This document shows, piece by piece, positions 37,548 to 50,105 of a DNA stretch of 64,000 nucleotides. A program made the position numbers and the translations under genes. Source of the DNA: Apostichopus japonicus (lineage: Eukaryota; Echinodermata; Holothuroidea; Aspidochirotida; Stichopodidae); assembly GCF_037975245.1 (NCBI RefSeq), contig NC_092564.1:6254984-6318983 (forward strand). Direction: 5' to 3'. Under the pieces are notes generated by a model. The model saw nothing but the letters and a program-made list of their open reading frames with translations, made no database searches and had not been told where the DNA came from. Within the stretch, counting starts at the first letter, position 1. Every line of letters begins with the position of its first letter.

Positions 37548-39540
37548 AAATAGTGACACGAAGCTGCATGTAATCCAACCGAAATGCACCTAGCTATATA
37601 TATATAATTATGTTAAAACAGCTGATTCATTTTCTAACACAAATCACCGAGCATGCATTGTTTGTACAATGAACACATTACGACATCATTTTAAACATTA
37701 ATTTAATAGATCCAATGGTACATTAATGCACCCCTCCCTTCTCCCTTCTTTCGACCCCTCTCGTTGAGACTGAATTTCCGAACTATTTTATGGAAATAAT
37801 AAGAATTTTTTTGTACACATTGTTGGAATTGGTTGCTTGATTGTTTATATTTGCAGAAATTTCACATAAGAACCTTTGCTAATGGTAATTAAAGTATACA
37901 TGAAGGTCGAGAAGAAGAAGGGTTAAGAAAGTTTGATTTCCAAACAAAGTGATTGACCATTGTCTCTCCCCAGTGACGAGACACATTTGCCCTTTAGACT
38001 GCATTCTAAATAGAAACAAGTCTTTCAGTATCGACAAGAACTTCCAAGTCAATTTCATAAAAAAGAAGAAAAAAAAAAGATTAAACATACGCGGGTGCAC
38101 GAAACATAATAGACACTTTGTGAGCCTCTCGGCCTTCTGTTAGCGTGTTATGGGCGATTTAAGTCAGTTAAAGGGGTATTCCGGACCGGAAGATTATTCA
38201 CGGAACGATTTGTTCAGCACTGAGCACTGAGTTCAGCCCTAATAACGTTCATATGGAACACCAGCCACGGTTTAGTATCAGTATTATTTTAAGTTATAGT
38301 TTTGGCGTTTCGGTTTGTCGCACTGGATTGAAAGGCGAGTTAATTTTCTTTTATTTAAATTTTCGGTCGATTTCCATTTGACCGTGTTTTTTTCTTAAGA
38401 GGAAGCACGGCTTTAAATTTACCTGGAGATTTCAATCGAGCAACCCAGCTCAATTTGTGGGAGGTATCTCTACCCCCTTTTTGTTTACAATTCATACATC
38501 AAAATGTCACTTTACACATGACACTGTTTTGCTAGTTTTATCAACAAAACCTTAAAAATCATGACTGGACGCTCGAGTTCAAGAAACAATCTTTTCTGCT
38601 GTCATGTATATATACAACAAGGTATTGTCGGGCAACGAACATCTACCAGAAGCGCGAAACATTTTTGGGTTTCGCGGCATCGCGAGAATGAATTATGGCC
38701 TGGTCGGTCTCCGTTTCTGTTTGTTTCTGCATCCCACGATGATAAATGCCATGCGTCTCAAATAGTCGACGGGTGTTGAACCGTGAAGACCCCTTTCGAA
38801 AGATTTCGAGACCAAAGGGGACGGGTTTGCGATCGGATACGACGTTGATGGAAACTGCTAACGACAAACGTCCCCGTCATTGCTTAAGAACACCCCAGTG
38901 TGTGGGTTTTTGTCAGTACATGATGATGCTCTCTCTGTTCCAGGGTTTTTGGTAGTCAGGATATTTCATACCACTTTCGGTAAATAAAAGTGATTCGGTT
39001 ACAAATTACAAACTTGATTGATACATGGTCACTCGGTGAAGAGTTGTGAATTCCGTCATTGTGTACCCTCTGTTGACGAATTCTTTATATTTTCACTTCT
39101 GACTATTTGTTTTATATGTCTATGACTTATTTTGATATCCATTCCATTAGCATGCATTAATCTACTTAATTAAGTCAAGGGAACTTTGCTTAAAGACAAC
39201 CCCAAAACCGGTTGTAACAATGTAGCCATGAACATATTCAGTTTTCGCTGAAAGTAATGGAAGACTTTTGAACAATGCTATTTTCTGACACCAAATTTCC
39301 TTATATTTTATTAGTATTATCCATGCACTATTGACAATATTTGCAATTTTTGTAACTCATTTGTGAAAGTTGATGTTATCCATTAAATTATTTCTACAAC
39401 ATTTTTCAAGGATACTTAGTTTCCCTTGTAGCAAAAGGGTCATCCTGTTAGAATCAAATCTAACTACCTAATGTTCGCAATGTGCAGACCAGGTCGGTTG
39501 GTTTCTCAAGCCCAAAAGCCTTAAGGGCCCGCGTCATCCC
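37548..39540. other. Non-coding stretch, no recognisable gene
   Basis: No recognised coding sequence. A TTAAAGGGGTATTCCGG motif near 38168 resembles DNA-transposon ends, but no partner was found. Confidence 0.5.
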
Positions 39541-39808
39541 AATGTTGTTCCGAGAACTAGGACGAAGACCTTCGGTAATCGGACTTTTTTGTGGCAGGTC
39601 CAAAGGAGTGGAACAGCTTACCCCCTGAAATGCAGTCGTGTTGTTCCTTCACGAGTTTAAGGAGCAAACCTCAAACACATCTTTTCCGGGTTGCATTTCA
39701 CTAGTACTGGTTTAGGGTGTGGTTGTGTTTTGTAAAGCGCCACTGCATATAGTTTCTATAGAAGTGAGCGCTACAGAAATGCCATTATTATTATTGTAAT
39801 TAATATTA
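39541..39808 (+). mobile_element. 3' end of a CR1/L2-type LINE
   Basis: Translation gives NVVPRTRTKTFGNRTF, then after a one-base shift in the T6 run at 39585-39590, FVAGPKEWNSLPPEM and HLFRVAFH before a stop at 39704. This is the characteristic C-terminal end of CR1/L2-clade reverse transcriptases (R-FG-R-F-VAGP-WNSLP). A short 3' UTR containing GTAAAGCGCC and GCGCTACAGAAATGC leads to an ATT-repeat tail at about 39783-39797, typical of L2-like elements. It is strongly 5'-truncated and frameshifted, so inactive. Confidence 0.85.
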
Positions 39809-40714
39809 TTTTTAATTAGCGCACGAGTTTTGAACTAATTTAATTTCGCTGGCCTGATTGAAATATGTCGCGTGCTAGATTTGGTTCGAGAGAAAAACTC
39901 CTGACGAATACTTGCATATGCAAGAGCAATAAACAGGACAGCAAAATTGAGACATTTATAATAATAGGTCTGTTTCTATTTCAAATATACATGGGCCTTC
40001 ATTTGCTAGATATAAAACGACATCGAAGTTAATATTGAGAAAAAAATTACGAGAAGATATTCCAGTTCCCTTGAAGTTACAACGATTTTCTCCATCTTCT
40101 ACAACTAGAGCAAAATGGCTGTTTAAATCAAAACTGGCGTTAAAGAAAATTGCACTTTCTTTAAACGGGTAACCTGGTCGTTTCGTCGAGTAGGTAGTAA
40201 ATCAAGGACCATTTGGGCCTCTGGGATAGCGAAGGAATCTACTCTGAAAGAAGACTGGACAATCTCCAGACTCTTGGTATTCCGGGTTTTCAATCTCTCT
40301 TTTACAAGAGGAAACTAGAAATGTTAATTGTTTCTAGCTTTGCCACTTTACGCAGCTTTCTTGTTCTCGTCTTTGGAGAGATTTTGACATTAATGACCTG
40401 ACACGCCGCGGTTTAAGGTGAAAAGAAACTGTCTATATTTCTTCTTTGGAGGCTCCACTGTCCTCTTCAATTTGAGTAAGTGTATCCTTCAAATCAGAAA
40501 TATGGGTTAAGGAGCCGCACAACCTGTTCTCCTGGGAGAACGGTTTGATATAAAGGGGCGACTGAACCAACTCGAGACAAATGATATATCTTAATAGATA
40601 ACAAGTTCCAATGGAATAGCATTTAGGCGTAAATTGGCGATATGGAAGACTTGTGATGTTTACAATGAGGAAATTGTTACATTACAACCGATTTGTAGCG
40701 AAATCATGAAAGGA
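39809..40714. other. Non-coding stretch, nothing recognised
   Basis: AT-rich unique-looking sequence without recognisable gene or repeat. Confidence 0.5.
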
Positions 40715-41095
40715 AACATGAGGAAGGGGTGGAGTGGGTGGGGTGGGTGGGGGAAGGGAGGTGTTGGCAAGGCAATGTGGGAGAGCTCGACGAACGTGTG
40801 CAGACTGGGGGAGGGGTAGTGGAGTGAATTGATGGATAAGATAGAAGGGGCATGGGAAGGGAGTGAACGGAACGACTGGGCCGTATTGGGTGGGTAGAGA
40901 AGAAGAGGGTGAAGTGTGGCGTATGGTAGCTACAAGAGATGTCAGAGTTAGTGAGTGGAGGTCTGAGAGAGGGGGACGACAGGGAATCGGGAGGGAAAGA
41001 GAGGGGAGGAAGATAGCGAGGGGAAGGACGGCGGGGAGAAGGACAAACGAGGGAGTGTGAAAATGAGGAGAGAAGAGTGAAAGAGTGTGAGTGGT
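40715..41095. repeat. Polypurine (G/A-rich) tract
   Basis: The plus strand is mostly G and A for about 380 bp, with GGGTGGGTGG and GAGAGGGGGA-like runs. Its pyrimidine-rich complement lacks stop codons and yields a false 154-codon Ser/Pro frame (40704-41168). Confidence 0.85.
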
Positions 41096-41257
41096 TAAAC
41101 GATAGTCGGGTTGGGTAGAATAAACGAGTGTTAGCCGGATAGAATGAATGGATGCTAGGAGGAACCATAGTACATTGGTATAGAGATGATAATTATAGAG
41201 GTGATAGGCGCTTCTTGTGGTGATGTAGAGAAAGAGACATCTGAAATAGGATTCGTT

Positions 41258-41258
<1 letters not shown>

Positions 41259-41299
<41 letters not shown>

Positions 41300-41453
41300 C
41301 CTATATATATATATCCTATATATATATATATGTATATTTATATATATGTATGTATATATATATATATATATAGGCTATATATATATATATTTATATATAT
41401 ATATATATATATATATAGGCTATATATATATATATATAGGCTATATATATAAA
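41259..41453. repeat. Long TA array with GGCTATA/AGCCTATA interruptions
   Basis: About 195 bp of TA punctuated by palindromic TATAGCCTATA, TATCCTATA and TATAGGCTATA steps. It should be cruciform-prone. Confidence 0.95.
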
Positions 41454-44400
41454 TATACTCGACGCGGCACATAATATGACACGTGAACTAGTGAACTATA
41501 CAAAATTGTCCCTTATTGTTGTTGTCAGTATATATCCTATTTATATAGGTCATTAACTTGAATATAAAATTAGAAGATTTCTTTCGGATAATATGATGTA
41601 CATTTCCAACAATATAACTGTAAAAAACATTATTTAATTTGCTCCATTTAACTTTACGCCTGGAAGGCCTCCTCTTTACAATTTTGCAGTGACCAATGTA
41701 TTTAACCTATTTTTAATTCTTTTTTAAAACTTTTCTTTGGGAGGTTACTGTGCTAATCCTCCCCGGGGCTCTAGTGTACACACTCACGCTCTTTTTACTT
41801 TCTTTTCTCGGCTGTATGGAATATCAATGGTCAAAGAAAAATGCCAATGTTTCTGTGATAAATAGTGACAGCGCCAACATTATTTTAGCCTTGGTTGGCA
41901 ATATTACAAAACCCGACCGAATAGTTTTCTAAGAACATATTTTCATCAACTTAAGTAGTAAATTGAACATTGATTCAACCCATAACAATATTTTGTCGCC
42001 CATACACTTTTCATAGTAGCATTGCACTATAAATATTTTCTATTTGATATGAATGTGACTGTATTCAATTTTATGGAATGCTACTATGACCAGGGAGTTG
42101 CAGCTATATATATATATATCTATGTTGTTCTACGACTATCGAAAAATATCAATAACATTTATCAATATCTATATAAAGCAGAAGGACATTTTTAACAAAT
42201 TCTTGGAAGCAAAAAAGAAAAGAAAACATTAATTCGAAAACTTTCGACGTTTGTGCGTAATTTGATCATTCCTGGTGGGATCTGCCTATTACTATACGCT
42301 GCAATCATTCTTATTTATAACTTTGTTATAGCTTCATCAGGGTTGGATCCATTAATTTAAAAAGGAAAGGGGTGTGACACTGGGTTAATTGAAGCCGACT
42401 CCCATGTAGGGGGGGGGAGGGGTGGGTAGGTATTTGGCGTGAGACGATACTTATATAGTCTATTAATTCTTTCGACCGTTTATCGGTTATTGAAATGCCG
42501 AAGTTGGCTTTCCCCCGCCCCCAACACCCCGCTCCCTTTGCGACTTTTTTATTCTGCGCACGTCCATGTAGACAAGCCAAACTTTTAGAGTAGCTGAGTG
42601 TTACTTCCAGAGCCGTGTTATTCACCAAGACATTGCATTGTTCATAAAATTCCTGATATTGAACTCTCCTCAATATTTGGGAGTGATTTGGAAATTTAGA
42701 ATCCCTACTTATACCGAGGGCGAGGGAGAGCAAATCCCCTACCCCCCCTCCTAACCGCATATTTAACAAAAACGAAAGAAGTAACGAAAAAAACAAAAAG
42801 GGGGCGGGGGGGGGGGGGAATCGGTTCATGACGACAAGAGATGTATTTAATATTAACCATAACTCATCACCATTTTAAAATAAATACTTGAGGAATTATG
42901 AACTTTCCTTTTTTCAAGGATTCCTCCAATATTTTTCACAATTTGTTTCCACTCTGATTATTCGTCATTGCAGATCTCAACATCAAAATATCAAAATTGC
43001 CAAAACGTACCTATTTTTTTGGTTCAAATTGCTTTTAATAATGTTTGACACAAAGGATAAAAGACAGGAAGAGAAGGAAATAATAAAAAAATAAAAAATG
43101 GGGGGGGGGGAGGAGGAAGAAAAAGAAAGGGGCCTTTTGATCAATAAATACTAGATGATTCTATCCTCATAATAAATTAATTGAAATGTTTGTAACGACC
43201 GTATTTATTGCTTTCTGGTAAACTGTTTCAAAATTGGACAATTTAAAAAACGCACACGAGACTTCATACTTTTCGACGTTACTAATTGCTAAAGTGTCCT
43301 TAATCTTTGATATATTTCTGATAGAATGAAAAATACAAGAAATTCATTATAGTTTTTCCTCTATTGTTTGGCCAAAAAAAAAAAAAAAAGCAAAAGTTAA
43401 AAAGAAAACAGAGAAAGAGAGAACCATTAACCGCGACAATATTCGAGTGCGACTTCCTGTTCAGAAATTTGACGGCAATAAAAAATAATGAATAGTGACT
43501 TTCATCGTTTTTTTTTTCTCTCCCTCTCTCTCTCTCTCTTCAATACAAAAGTGACTGGGCGTTCTTTCTTTGCTTTGCTCTGTTTTTCTGTTGTTTTTTT
43601 TTTGTCTTTCTGTTTTCTATTTTAAATTGATTGAGATTTGTTGGTAAGAAAAATATGATATCCCGATAATTTCTTTCTCGAACTCCCCCCAAAGCATTAG
43701 TTTATATTTTGCCCCCTTGTTGGCTGGAAATGACTGTCATTAATTATCCAACGCTTACCTGCGAAATCCTCTTCTATTAATTTTAATCGTCTTCGATACG
43801 ACTTTAAGTAAAGTTTAATTAATCACCATGTATATGTTTAAAGATTTTGGCTTCTTCTTCTTCTTCTTCAACTTTTTTTTTTTATTTCTTTTTTTTTTGT
43901 GTTAATTTGTAAGTCTGCCAATGATTCTCATAAAGCCGCTAACTCAAAGGGCTCTTGAAGAAACCCCGATTTTTGTAGTTTATTTTTTATCTTTTTTTCT
44001 CTCTTTTTATCATTTAGGGGGTTTATTCCTGCCATATGAGGTGCTAAAACGTGTGCGAGACTTCCCTGCCCGGAGGGGTCACGAGCTACAATTTTCATTC
44101 GATGTGAACCCCCGAGGTAAACGCATTCTTTCGCCGCTATTTCTGCCACGATATGATTTCCGCATCAATTCTTTTTCATTTATGGTCGTCTTTATGTTGC
44201 TAATTCAAAGATTACATTTATTGTGCTAAATCAATCGTAAGAATTGATTTTATTTTTCTGGGATTTTTTTCTTTTAAAACTTAAGTTCTTCAAATTATTA
44301 TTATTATTATTATTTTTTTTTGCTGCCTGTTGAAATATGTAAAGGGGATACGTCATATTTAACATCTTTAGACAAGATGTTTCCAAATTGTTCTCATATA

Positions 44401-44811
44401 TTTCAAGTTGTGATATATATGATGATGATGATGATGATGATGATAAATGTACAAAGCAGTAACTCTACATGATCATACATTTACAGCCAGATCGACTCAG
44501 TATAATTAACTTTTATTTGTGATAAAATTCCTCAAATTACTAACTTGAGTGCAGATCTAAGACTTTACTTCAATAAACTTTCGTCTCATTAGACATTTTT
44601 CAGGGATGAATGATTTAAAGAAGTGGGAGTTGCTTATACACTCTCAAGAGCCAGGGACTAGACTCAATTCAAACTTAAATTGTTGAATTTCCACTAAATG
44701 AAATGCAATTGGTGATTTTAATTTGGACGTTTTTCTACTCAACTATCCACTTAACCTTACTATAAGGGCTTTTGTTTTTCATACGTTCCTACATTTATTA
44801 GGCATGCATAT
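41454..44811. other. Non-coding stretch, no recognisable gene
   Basis: Includes poly(G) near 42803-42818, poly(A) around 43374-43389, CT-rich tracts (43508-43540), TTC repeats (43853-43870) and (ATG)n at 44421-44443. The 167-codon minus frame at 42326-42829 has no recognisable domain. Confidence 0.55.
44421..44443. repeat. (GAT)n microsatellite
   Basis: About eight tandem GAT units. Confidence 0.95.
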
Positions 44812-44813
44812 AG

Positions 44814-44896
<83 letters not shown>

Positions 44897-44933
44897 TATA
44901 TAGATATATATATATAGATATAGATTATATATG

Positions 44934-44964
<31 letters not shown>

Positions 44965-45065
44965 ATATATATCTTTATCTATATCTATATATCTATATAT
45001 ATCTATATATATATATATCTATATATATATATATATCTTTATCTATATCTATATATATCTATATA

Positions 45066-45147
<82 letters not shown>
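44812..45147. repeat. Long compound TA array, about 335 bp
   Basis: TA dinucleotides with GATA steps in the first third, TATC steps in the middle, then a pure TA run of about 75 bp. The GATA to TATC switch makes the array partly inverted on itself. Confidence 0.95.
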
Positions 45148-45148
<1 letters not shown>

Positions 45149-46410
45149 TTGCTTTTCATTGCTTTTCATTTTAAAAGGAGAAACAAGTGCAGCCATTATG
45201 GTCACCTTTTTACAATAGCGATGAACAATACTCACAAATATCTAAGGAGATTCTGGCTCCGTGTAAGAGCCTAAATAATGAGATGACAAGAAATAGGGGG
45301 AATCAGGCGCGGAAAAGTGGGAAAGAGAGGAGAGAGGGGAGAGAGGGGAGAGAGAGCGAAGAGTGGGGTGGGGGTTCAGCTAGGAATGGGTTGGGTATAT
45401 GAATTTTCTCAAGGCTATGCAACTGTAGAGTGACTTTGGATCCACCTTTGTGTGCTTTTGTGTCAAAGGTCAAAGGTCACTTGAAGTCAGCATGAGTCAA
45501 AGTCTAAAAAACTTCTAAAACACATTAATTCAGAAAAGTAAAGCTTAAAATTAACTCCATATGTGTTATAGCTTTCTGTGGATATTAAATGTCGTTTGAG
45601 ATACAACATTCTGGTGTTTTTTTTTCAAGTTATAATAGTCTAGCACCCCCATTTTCAAGTTTGACCTTTTAATTGATTTTTCCTATTTTCAAATAATCAA
45701 TCAGACAACACGCAGTCGGTGACATGAAAGGGTTTTGACTTTTCGAAAGAAAAGAAAATATTAATGACAATTATCAGTATAACAAAAGAAACGAGCAACT
45801 CGGGGGGAAATGCGTAAAATATTCGTCACTGATTCGTTGCATTATCCTTAAAATGAGAAACGACGGGGGGGGGGGGGGGGCGAGAATCTGGTGAGAAAGG
45901 AAGAGAACAAAAGTATCAACGTAATTTCTTCTTTAAAGAAGGCAAATGGTCTCTTTAGTAGTAATTTTACCTTGGTACCGAAGACTACAGTTTAGCGTAT
46001 GATACAAATACTTTGAAACAAAGATATTTTGCTGTATGGATTTTCGTTCCAGTCTTACAAAAGAAATGTGGGTAAATCTATTGATATTTTGCAAATACCA
46101 AACTCAAATGACCGTCGACTAAATACAAGCGAATCTTCGTCGTTCCTTGTATCCACACTTACGTGAAACTTAGTTGAAATGTGATTATATTGAATTCTAT
46201 AGTCTAAATAAAACCTTCTGAATGGGACGGTAAATTCCGCTTCGAAACACCTCTATTTAAGGAAAATAAAAACATATTTATTCCTATCATTGTGATGGAA
46301 TGTTTGCATTCCAAACTCAGTCTACATATAAATGTTACCTCCTACAATGTGTTCACTCGTCATAAAATTTAAAGCAAAAACAAAAACAAAAACACGCAAG
46401 GTTTTCTGTG
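45148..46410. other. Non-coding stretch with a DR1 motif
   Basis: A GAGA-rich run at 45318-45360, a perfect DR1 at 45467 and a poly(G)16 near 45865 are present. No gene is recognised. Confidence 0.55.
45467..45479 (+). promoter_or_regulatory. Perfect DR1 nuclear-receptor motif
   Basis: AGGTCA-A-AGGTCA, set in GTCAAAGGTCAAAGGTCACTT. Consensus for RXR, HNF4 and COUP-TF type receptors. Function is inferred. Confidence 0.45.
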
Positions 46411-46485
46411 GTCACGAGATATGATCACGTACGCGTTCACATGCAGCGTGTAACTCGTGATCTGATGACGAGAGCGTTATTAATG
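46411..46485 (+). repeat. Left terminal-like repeat of a possible DNA element
   Basis: Contains GCGTTCACATGCAGCG and CGTGATCTGATGACGAGAGC. The inverted counterpart of this motif series lies at about 47505-47715. Confidence 0.45.
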
Positions 46486-47028
46486 ATTGATACCACTCAT
46501 TCCCTCCGAACATGGAAATTTCGATACATTAAGAATCCCCTCCACCCCCTTTTCAACCCCCCCCCCCCTCGAAATCTGGCTATAATTCAGAAAGTGATAA
46601 TTTGCTTTACAAATAAATTTAAGTCTCTTTTTCACTCCGCGAACTCTCTTATTGTTCAAATTATGCTGACAAATATTGAAGATCATGGGCAAATAAAAAA
46701 AGATAATAAAAACTACCAAACACTCGTTGTTTAGTCTCAGAATTTTCCCAAAATCAGATTTTCGCTTGAGCAGCAATGTTTTAATAACACGACACAATAG
46801 CACAATACTCATATTTAAGGGTTGTTAAGAACTAATCTCTCAATCATTGTGAATATCCCCAGCCTATATTAAAACTTAAGGCTATTATTGACGAAGATTT
46901 CGTGGAGAAAAATACTAAACTAAAATTTACACAACTGATTGATAAAGCATCAACCTCTGTTTGTATATCCAACGAGGATCAAATTGCACTGTCTGTAACG
47001 CCAAAAATAAAAATAATAATAAATATAT
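46486..47028. other. Non-coding stretch, nothing recognised
   Basis: Contains C11 near 46559. Open frames on both strands overlap and show no domain. Confidence 0.5.
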
Positions 47029-47451
47029 TCATTTCGTGTATTGTGAAATTTCTGCGATTAACCTCCGCCACGTATCACGATCTTGTGCAAGGTTTATTGC
47101 TTCCTCGAAATTGTTAATATTAATGTCCTTAAATTGCAACTTTATTTTTCCATGCAAGGTAGTCACGGGCCTTCCTACTGGTTTAGCAGTATGTATCAAT
47201 GCTTCTCTTAAAGCAACCTTTGCTGGGGCGTCCTCCTGGAGTCTTGCTACATGACCGAAATATCTCAATCTTCTATGTGCGACAATGGATGACCAAGGTG
47301 TTTGGTTGGTTTCATTGTAGAGCTCATCGTTTGATAACCAATTGTTATTGGTCCACCTAATGTTGAAAATATTACGAAGTAGTCTCCTTTGAAAAGTGTC
47401 AATTTTGCGATCAAGATCCTTCGTTGTGCCCCACAGTTCGCGATTGATCAC
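47029..47451 (-). mobile_element. C-terminal fragment of a LINE reverse transcriptase
   Basis: A 140-codon minus-strand frame reads INRELWGTTKDLDRKIDTFQ, then RRLLRNIF, ...RRLRYFGHVARLQ... and KPVGRPVTTL, ending at a stop. The order ELW-TK, KID-FQRR-LR, R-LR-FGHV-R and GRP is typical of the C-terminal region after the reverse transcriptase domain in RTE-like and related non-LTR elements. The catalytic YADD region and endonuclease are absent. Homology ends near 47455 upstream, although the frame stays open to about 47510. A dead, 5'-truncated insertion. Confidence 0.85.
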
Positions 47452-47504
47452 TATGCTTGAATTACCATGGAAAATATATGAAAGGAGATCACGAAAACGT
47501 TCAT

Positions 47505-47715
47505 ATGTATTTTACGCGCCCGTGATCTGATAACGCGTCCGTGATCTTATAACGCGTTCGTGATCTGGTTGGTCCTTTGCCGACTCGTGAGCGAAGTCAT
47601 GATCACGTGAGCATTTCATATAGTTTTCTGGACCCGTGATGTGATAACGGACGCGTTTGTCATCAGACCTTGACCTCACGACAAACGCGTTATCCCAATG
47701 TGAACGCAGAGTAAA
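47505..47715 (-). repeat. Right terminal-like repeat with CGTGATCTGATAACGCG motifs
   Basis: Tandem variants of CGTGATCTGATAACGCGT occur at 47520-47570 and the segment ends in AACGCGTTATCCCAATGTGA and ACGCAGAG. Read inverted, the end gives CTCTGCGTTCACATTGGGAT, which matches GCGTTCACATGCAGCG at 46440. The two sides may be ends of one DNA transposon containing the LINE fragment. Confidence 0.5.
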
Positions 47716-49769
47716 GTACTATAGTTTAGCATACGCACAGAAACAGGCAAACACCACCTCATGTATTCCATACGTCTCCGGCAAGAAATTTAAGGAAATC
47801 ATCATATATGTATAATAATTTTATGAAGGTTGTTGATGGTTCCTGGACGCACCTATTAGTAAATATTTTTTAATTGAGTAGGATAAGTAGGCTGAGACTA
47901 GCATGTCTCTTTACGTATAGACGTGCTAATGCACCGTCATACATGAATATTTGCTCAACTGAGTGGATTCTATGCTGTGACCTAGTCTATCCAGTTTAAC
48001 ACCCATTAATCACGAAGTAGCATAATTGTGGAAAAGGAGGCGAATGGCGGAGGGGGGTGGGGGGTGGGGAGATAAGACTCGAACTTTGGTGGGACCCGGA
48101 GTAGAAGACCATGCGAGACAATAGCCCCCGTGAAAATCGAAATGGCGAAAAGGTGTAATGAATCAGGAAAATATGTTTCAGTTTGGACGATGATGAGCGA
48201 GTTTCCTCCTTTTCTGTATTAAAGATTGAAAGAAAATGGAAAAACATCGCGGAATACGTTCTAACAGTGCTGTGGGTAAAAATACCCTCCCGTGTGTTTG
48301 ACAATGACAAAGAAATTATCATTCACGCTATGTGTAAGGACTATGTACCATCCATGAACATAATCAATATAGCTATGGCATCTCAAAATATACGTGGACG
48401 ACAGACTTGGAACTTTGCACTTTTCTCTTTATTGAATTCTTTCTCAGTTGTAGCCGTGTCATGTGTGACATATTCAGAAGAAATTGTGCTCGTCATGACG
48501 TCAGAATAGTATAACGTTTTAGATATATGATGCACGTGATAAGTCTGTAAGTTACAAGATTGTGTAGTTGATATTACACGTTTGTGAATAAGTAGGGAAC
48601 GTCCCCTAAAAAACCCGAACGGATCTCTTTTTATCGATTGCCCAACTGTCTCTATGCAGTGGCGTCGAGAACCAGATGGGGGCCTGGACAAAAATAAGTC
48701 TCTGCTCCCACCCCCCTATTCACCCCCTATTCTCGAAGTCTCCTTTGAAATCTATTGGGACAATGGGAATGACGTATTGTTATCCCTTGTTTCCCGGGCC
48801 CCCTAATTGACTGCCGGCCACCCCCTGACCCAGGGTGGGGGAACCAACACATTTATGAACAATTCTTGAACAACATATGAAATATACACATAATTATTTG
48901 TCCATAACAAGGAACTGCCTACATTCCGATACAGACTTAATGCGACCAGCTGAGATGATTTGCAGAAATAACGTTTTTTTTTTTAAATATATTTTTTCTC
49001 TCTAGCAGGTCAAACCCCCTGTGCACGACGATGTCGTTTATCAAGTCAGCCACGTTGAACTCACCAAAGTTGAATTTCCAGTTACCATATATATTGCCAG
49101 TAGAATCCATTTTGTCGACACTTAGAGGACAATTTATGGTTCAGAGTGCGAAATAGAATAGATTGACATGCATTAAACGAGGGTATATTAACCACAACGT
49201 AAACGGGTAGAATCCTCAAAACAGACTGACTGATTCGCTTTTAGATTAAGAACGATCGACAATAGTTTAGTTGGATTCGCCTCGTAATTTATTTTTTATC
49301 GACCATACTCAAATCACTTGCATGGGCGCTTGTATGGTATCACAGACGATTAAATCACTTCGGGACAGGTTAATGATCAGAGAAGTCGATAATTTTTGAC
49401 AATTTGGTAGCCTAAACTCTCCGCTTTGAATCGTATAGATCAACTACAATGATCGCAACGCTTTAGTCTGACAAAAAACACATTTTTCTTCCTCTCGGTA
49501 CAACTCTTGCAGATTTTCAATTAAAATCCCGATTTTTCTTTGCTATCAAGAATAATGAGTAGTGAAGTGCATGTAGTAAAAGAAAGAATTTCAATTAAAA
49601 AAGACGTAGGAACATATATTGAGATCGAAATGCCGTAATCGTTAGCTTTTCAGAGAAAATGAGAAGTTCGCGTCAGAGAGGTGGAAATCGTATACTGGCG
49701 CTCTCCGCGATGACAGCAACTATTTGTAGCACAAACACGTTATGACGTCTATATAGACAGTTTTTACCC
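47716..49769. other. Non-coding stretch with a possible hAT end
   Basis: At 48657 CAGTGGCGTCGAGAACC, followed by G/C-rich sequence to about 48850, resembles hAT termini at 23688 and 37170. No matching right end or target duplication was found. No gene is recognised. Confidence 0.45.
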
Positions 49770-50105
49770 GAAGTCAACCGATTCACGCAGAGATTAGGCC
49801 TACAGAAACTATTGTAAATCTTCAAAAGTTTTGTACCACATTGTAAAACTGAATCGTGGTGATAAATCGGTAGCATGTGCTAGTATGGATTACACTAAAG
49901 AACTGAGGATATGTGTAATCCCAACAAATGCATCAAATTGGATTTGTTGGGATTACACATATCCTCAGTTCTTACAGTAAATCCCCTAATGGCACATGCT
50001 ACCGATTTATAGCTTGGCACGATCCAGTTTTTACTGTGTTATAAAACATAAATAGATTTACAATAGTTAGGCTACTATGTTCTCTGTGTGAATAGCGAGT
50101 GCCCA
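49770..50105. repeat. Long imperfect palindrome / foldback element
   Basis: The best-paired part is 49862-50010: ATAAATCGGTAGCATGTGC on the left is exactly complementary to the right end, and AAGAACTGAGGATATGTGTA plus ATCCCAACAAAT pairs with its inverted copy around a short loop near 49930. Weaker pairing continues outwards (ACTATTGTAAATCT on both arms; ATTCAC-CAGAGA near the outer edge). Arms are about 160 bp. No terminal target duplication was identified. Confidence 0.85.

Noticed and set aside
40704-41168. 154-codon Ser/Pro-rich frame on the minus strand
   Set aside because: It is the pyrimidine strand of a polypurine tract, which lacks stop codons by composition.
42326-42829. Longest open frame of the window (167 codons, minus strand)
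   Set aside because: No recognisable domain, it crosses a poly(G) tract and proline/glycine low complexity, and its composition does not look protein-coding.
44812-45218. Tyr-Ile repeat frames of up to 95 codons
   Set aside because: Translations of TA microsatellites.
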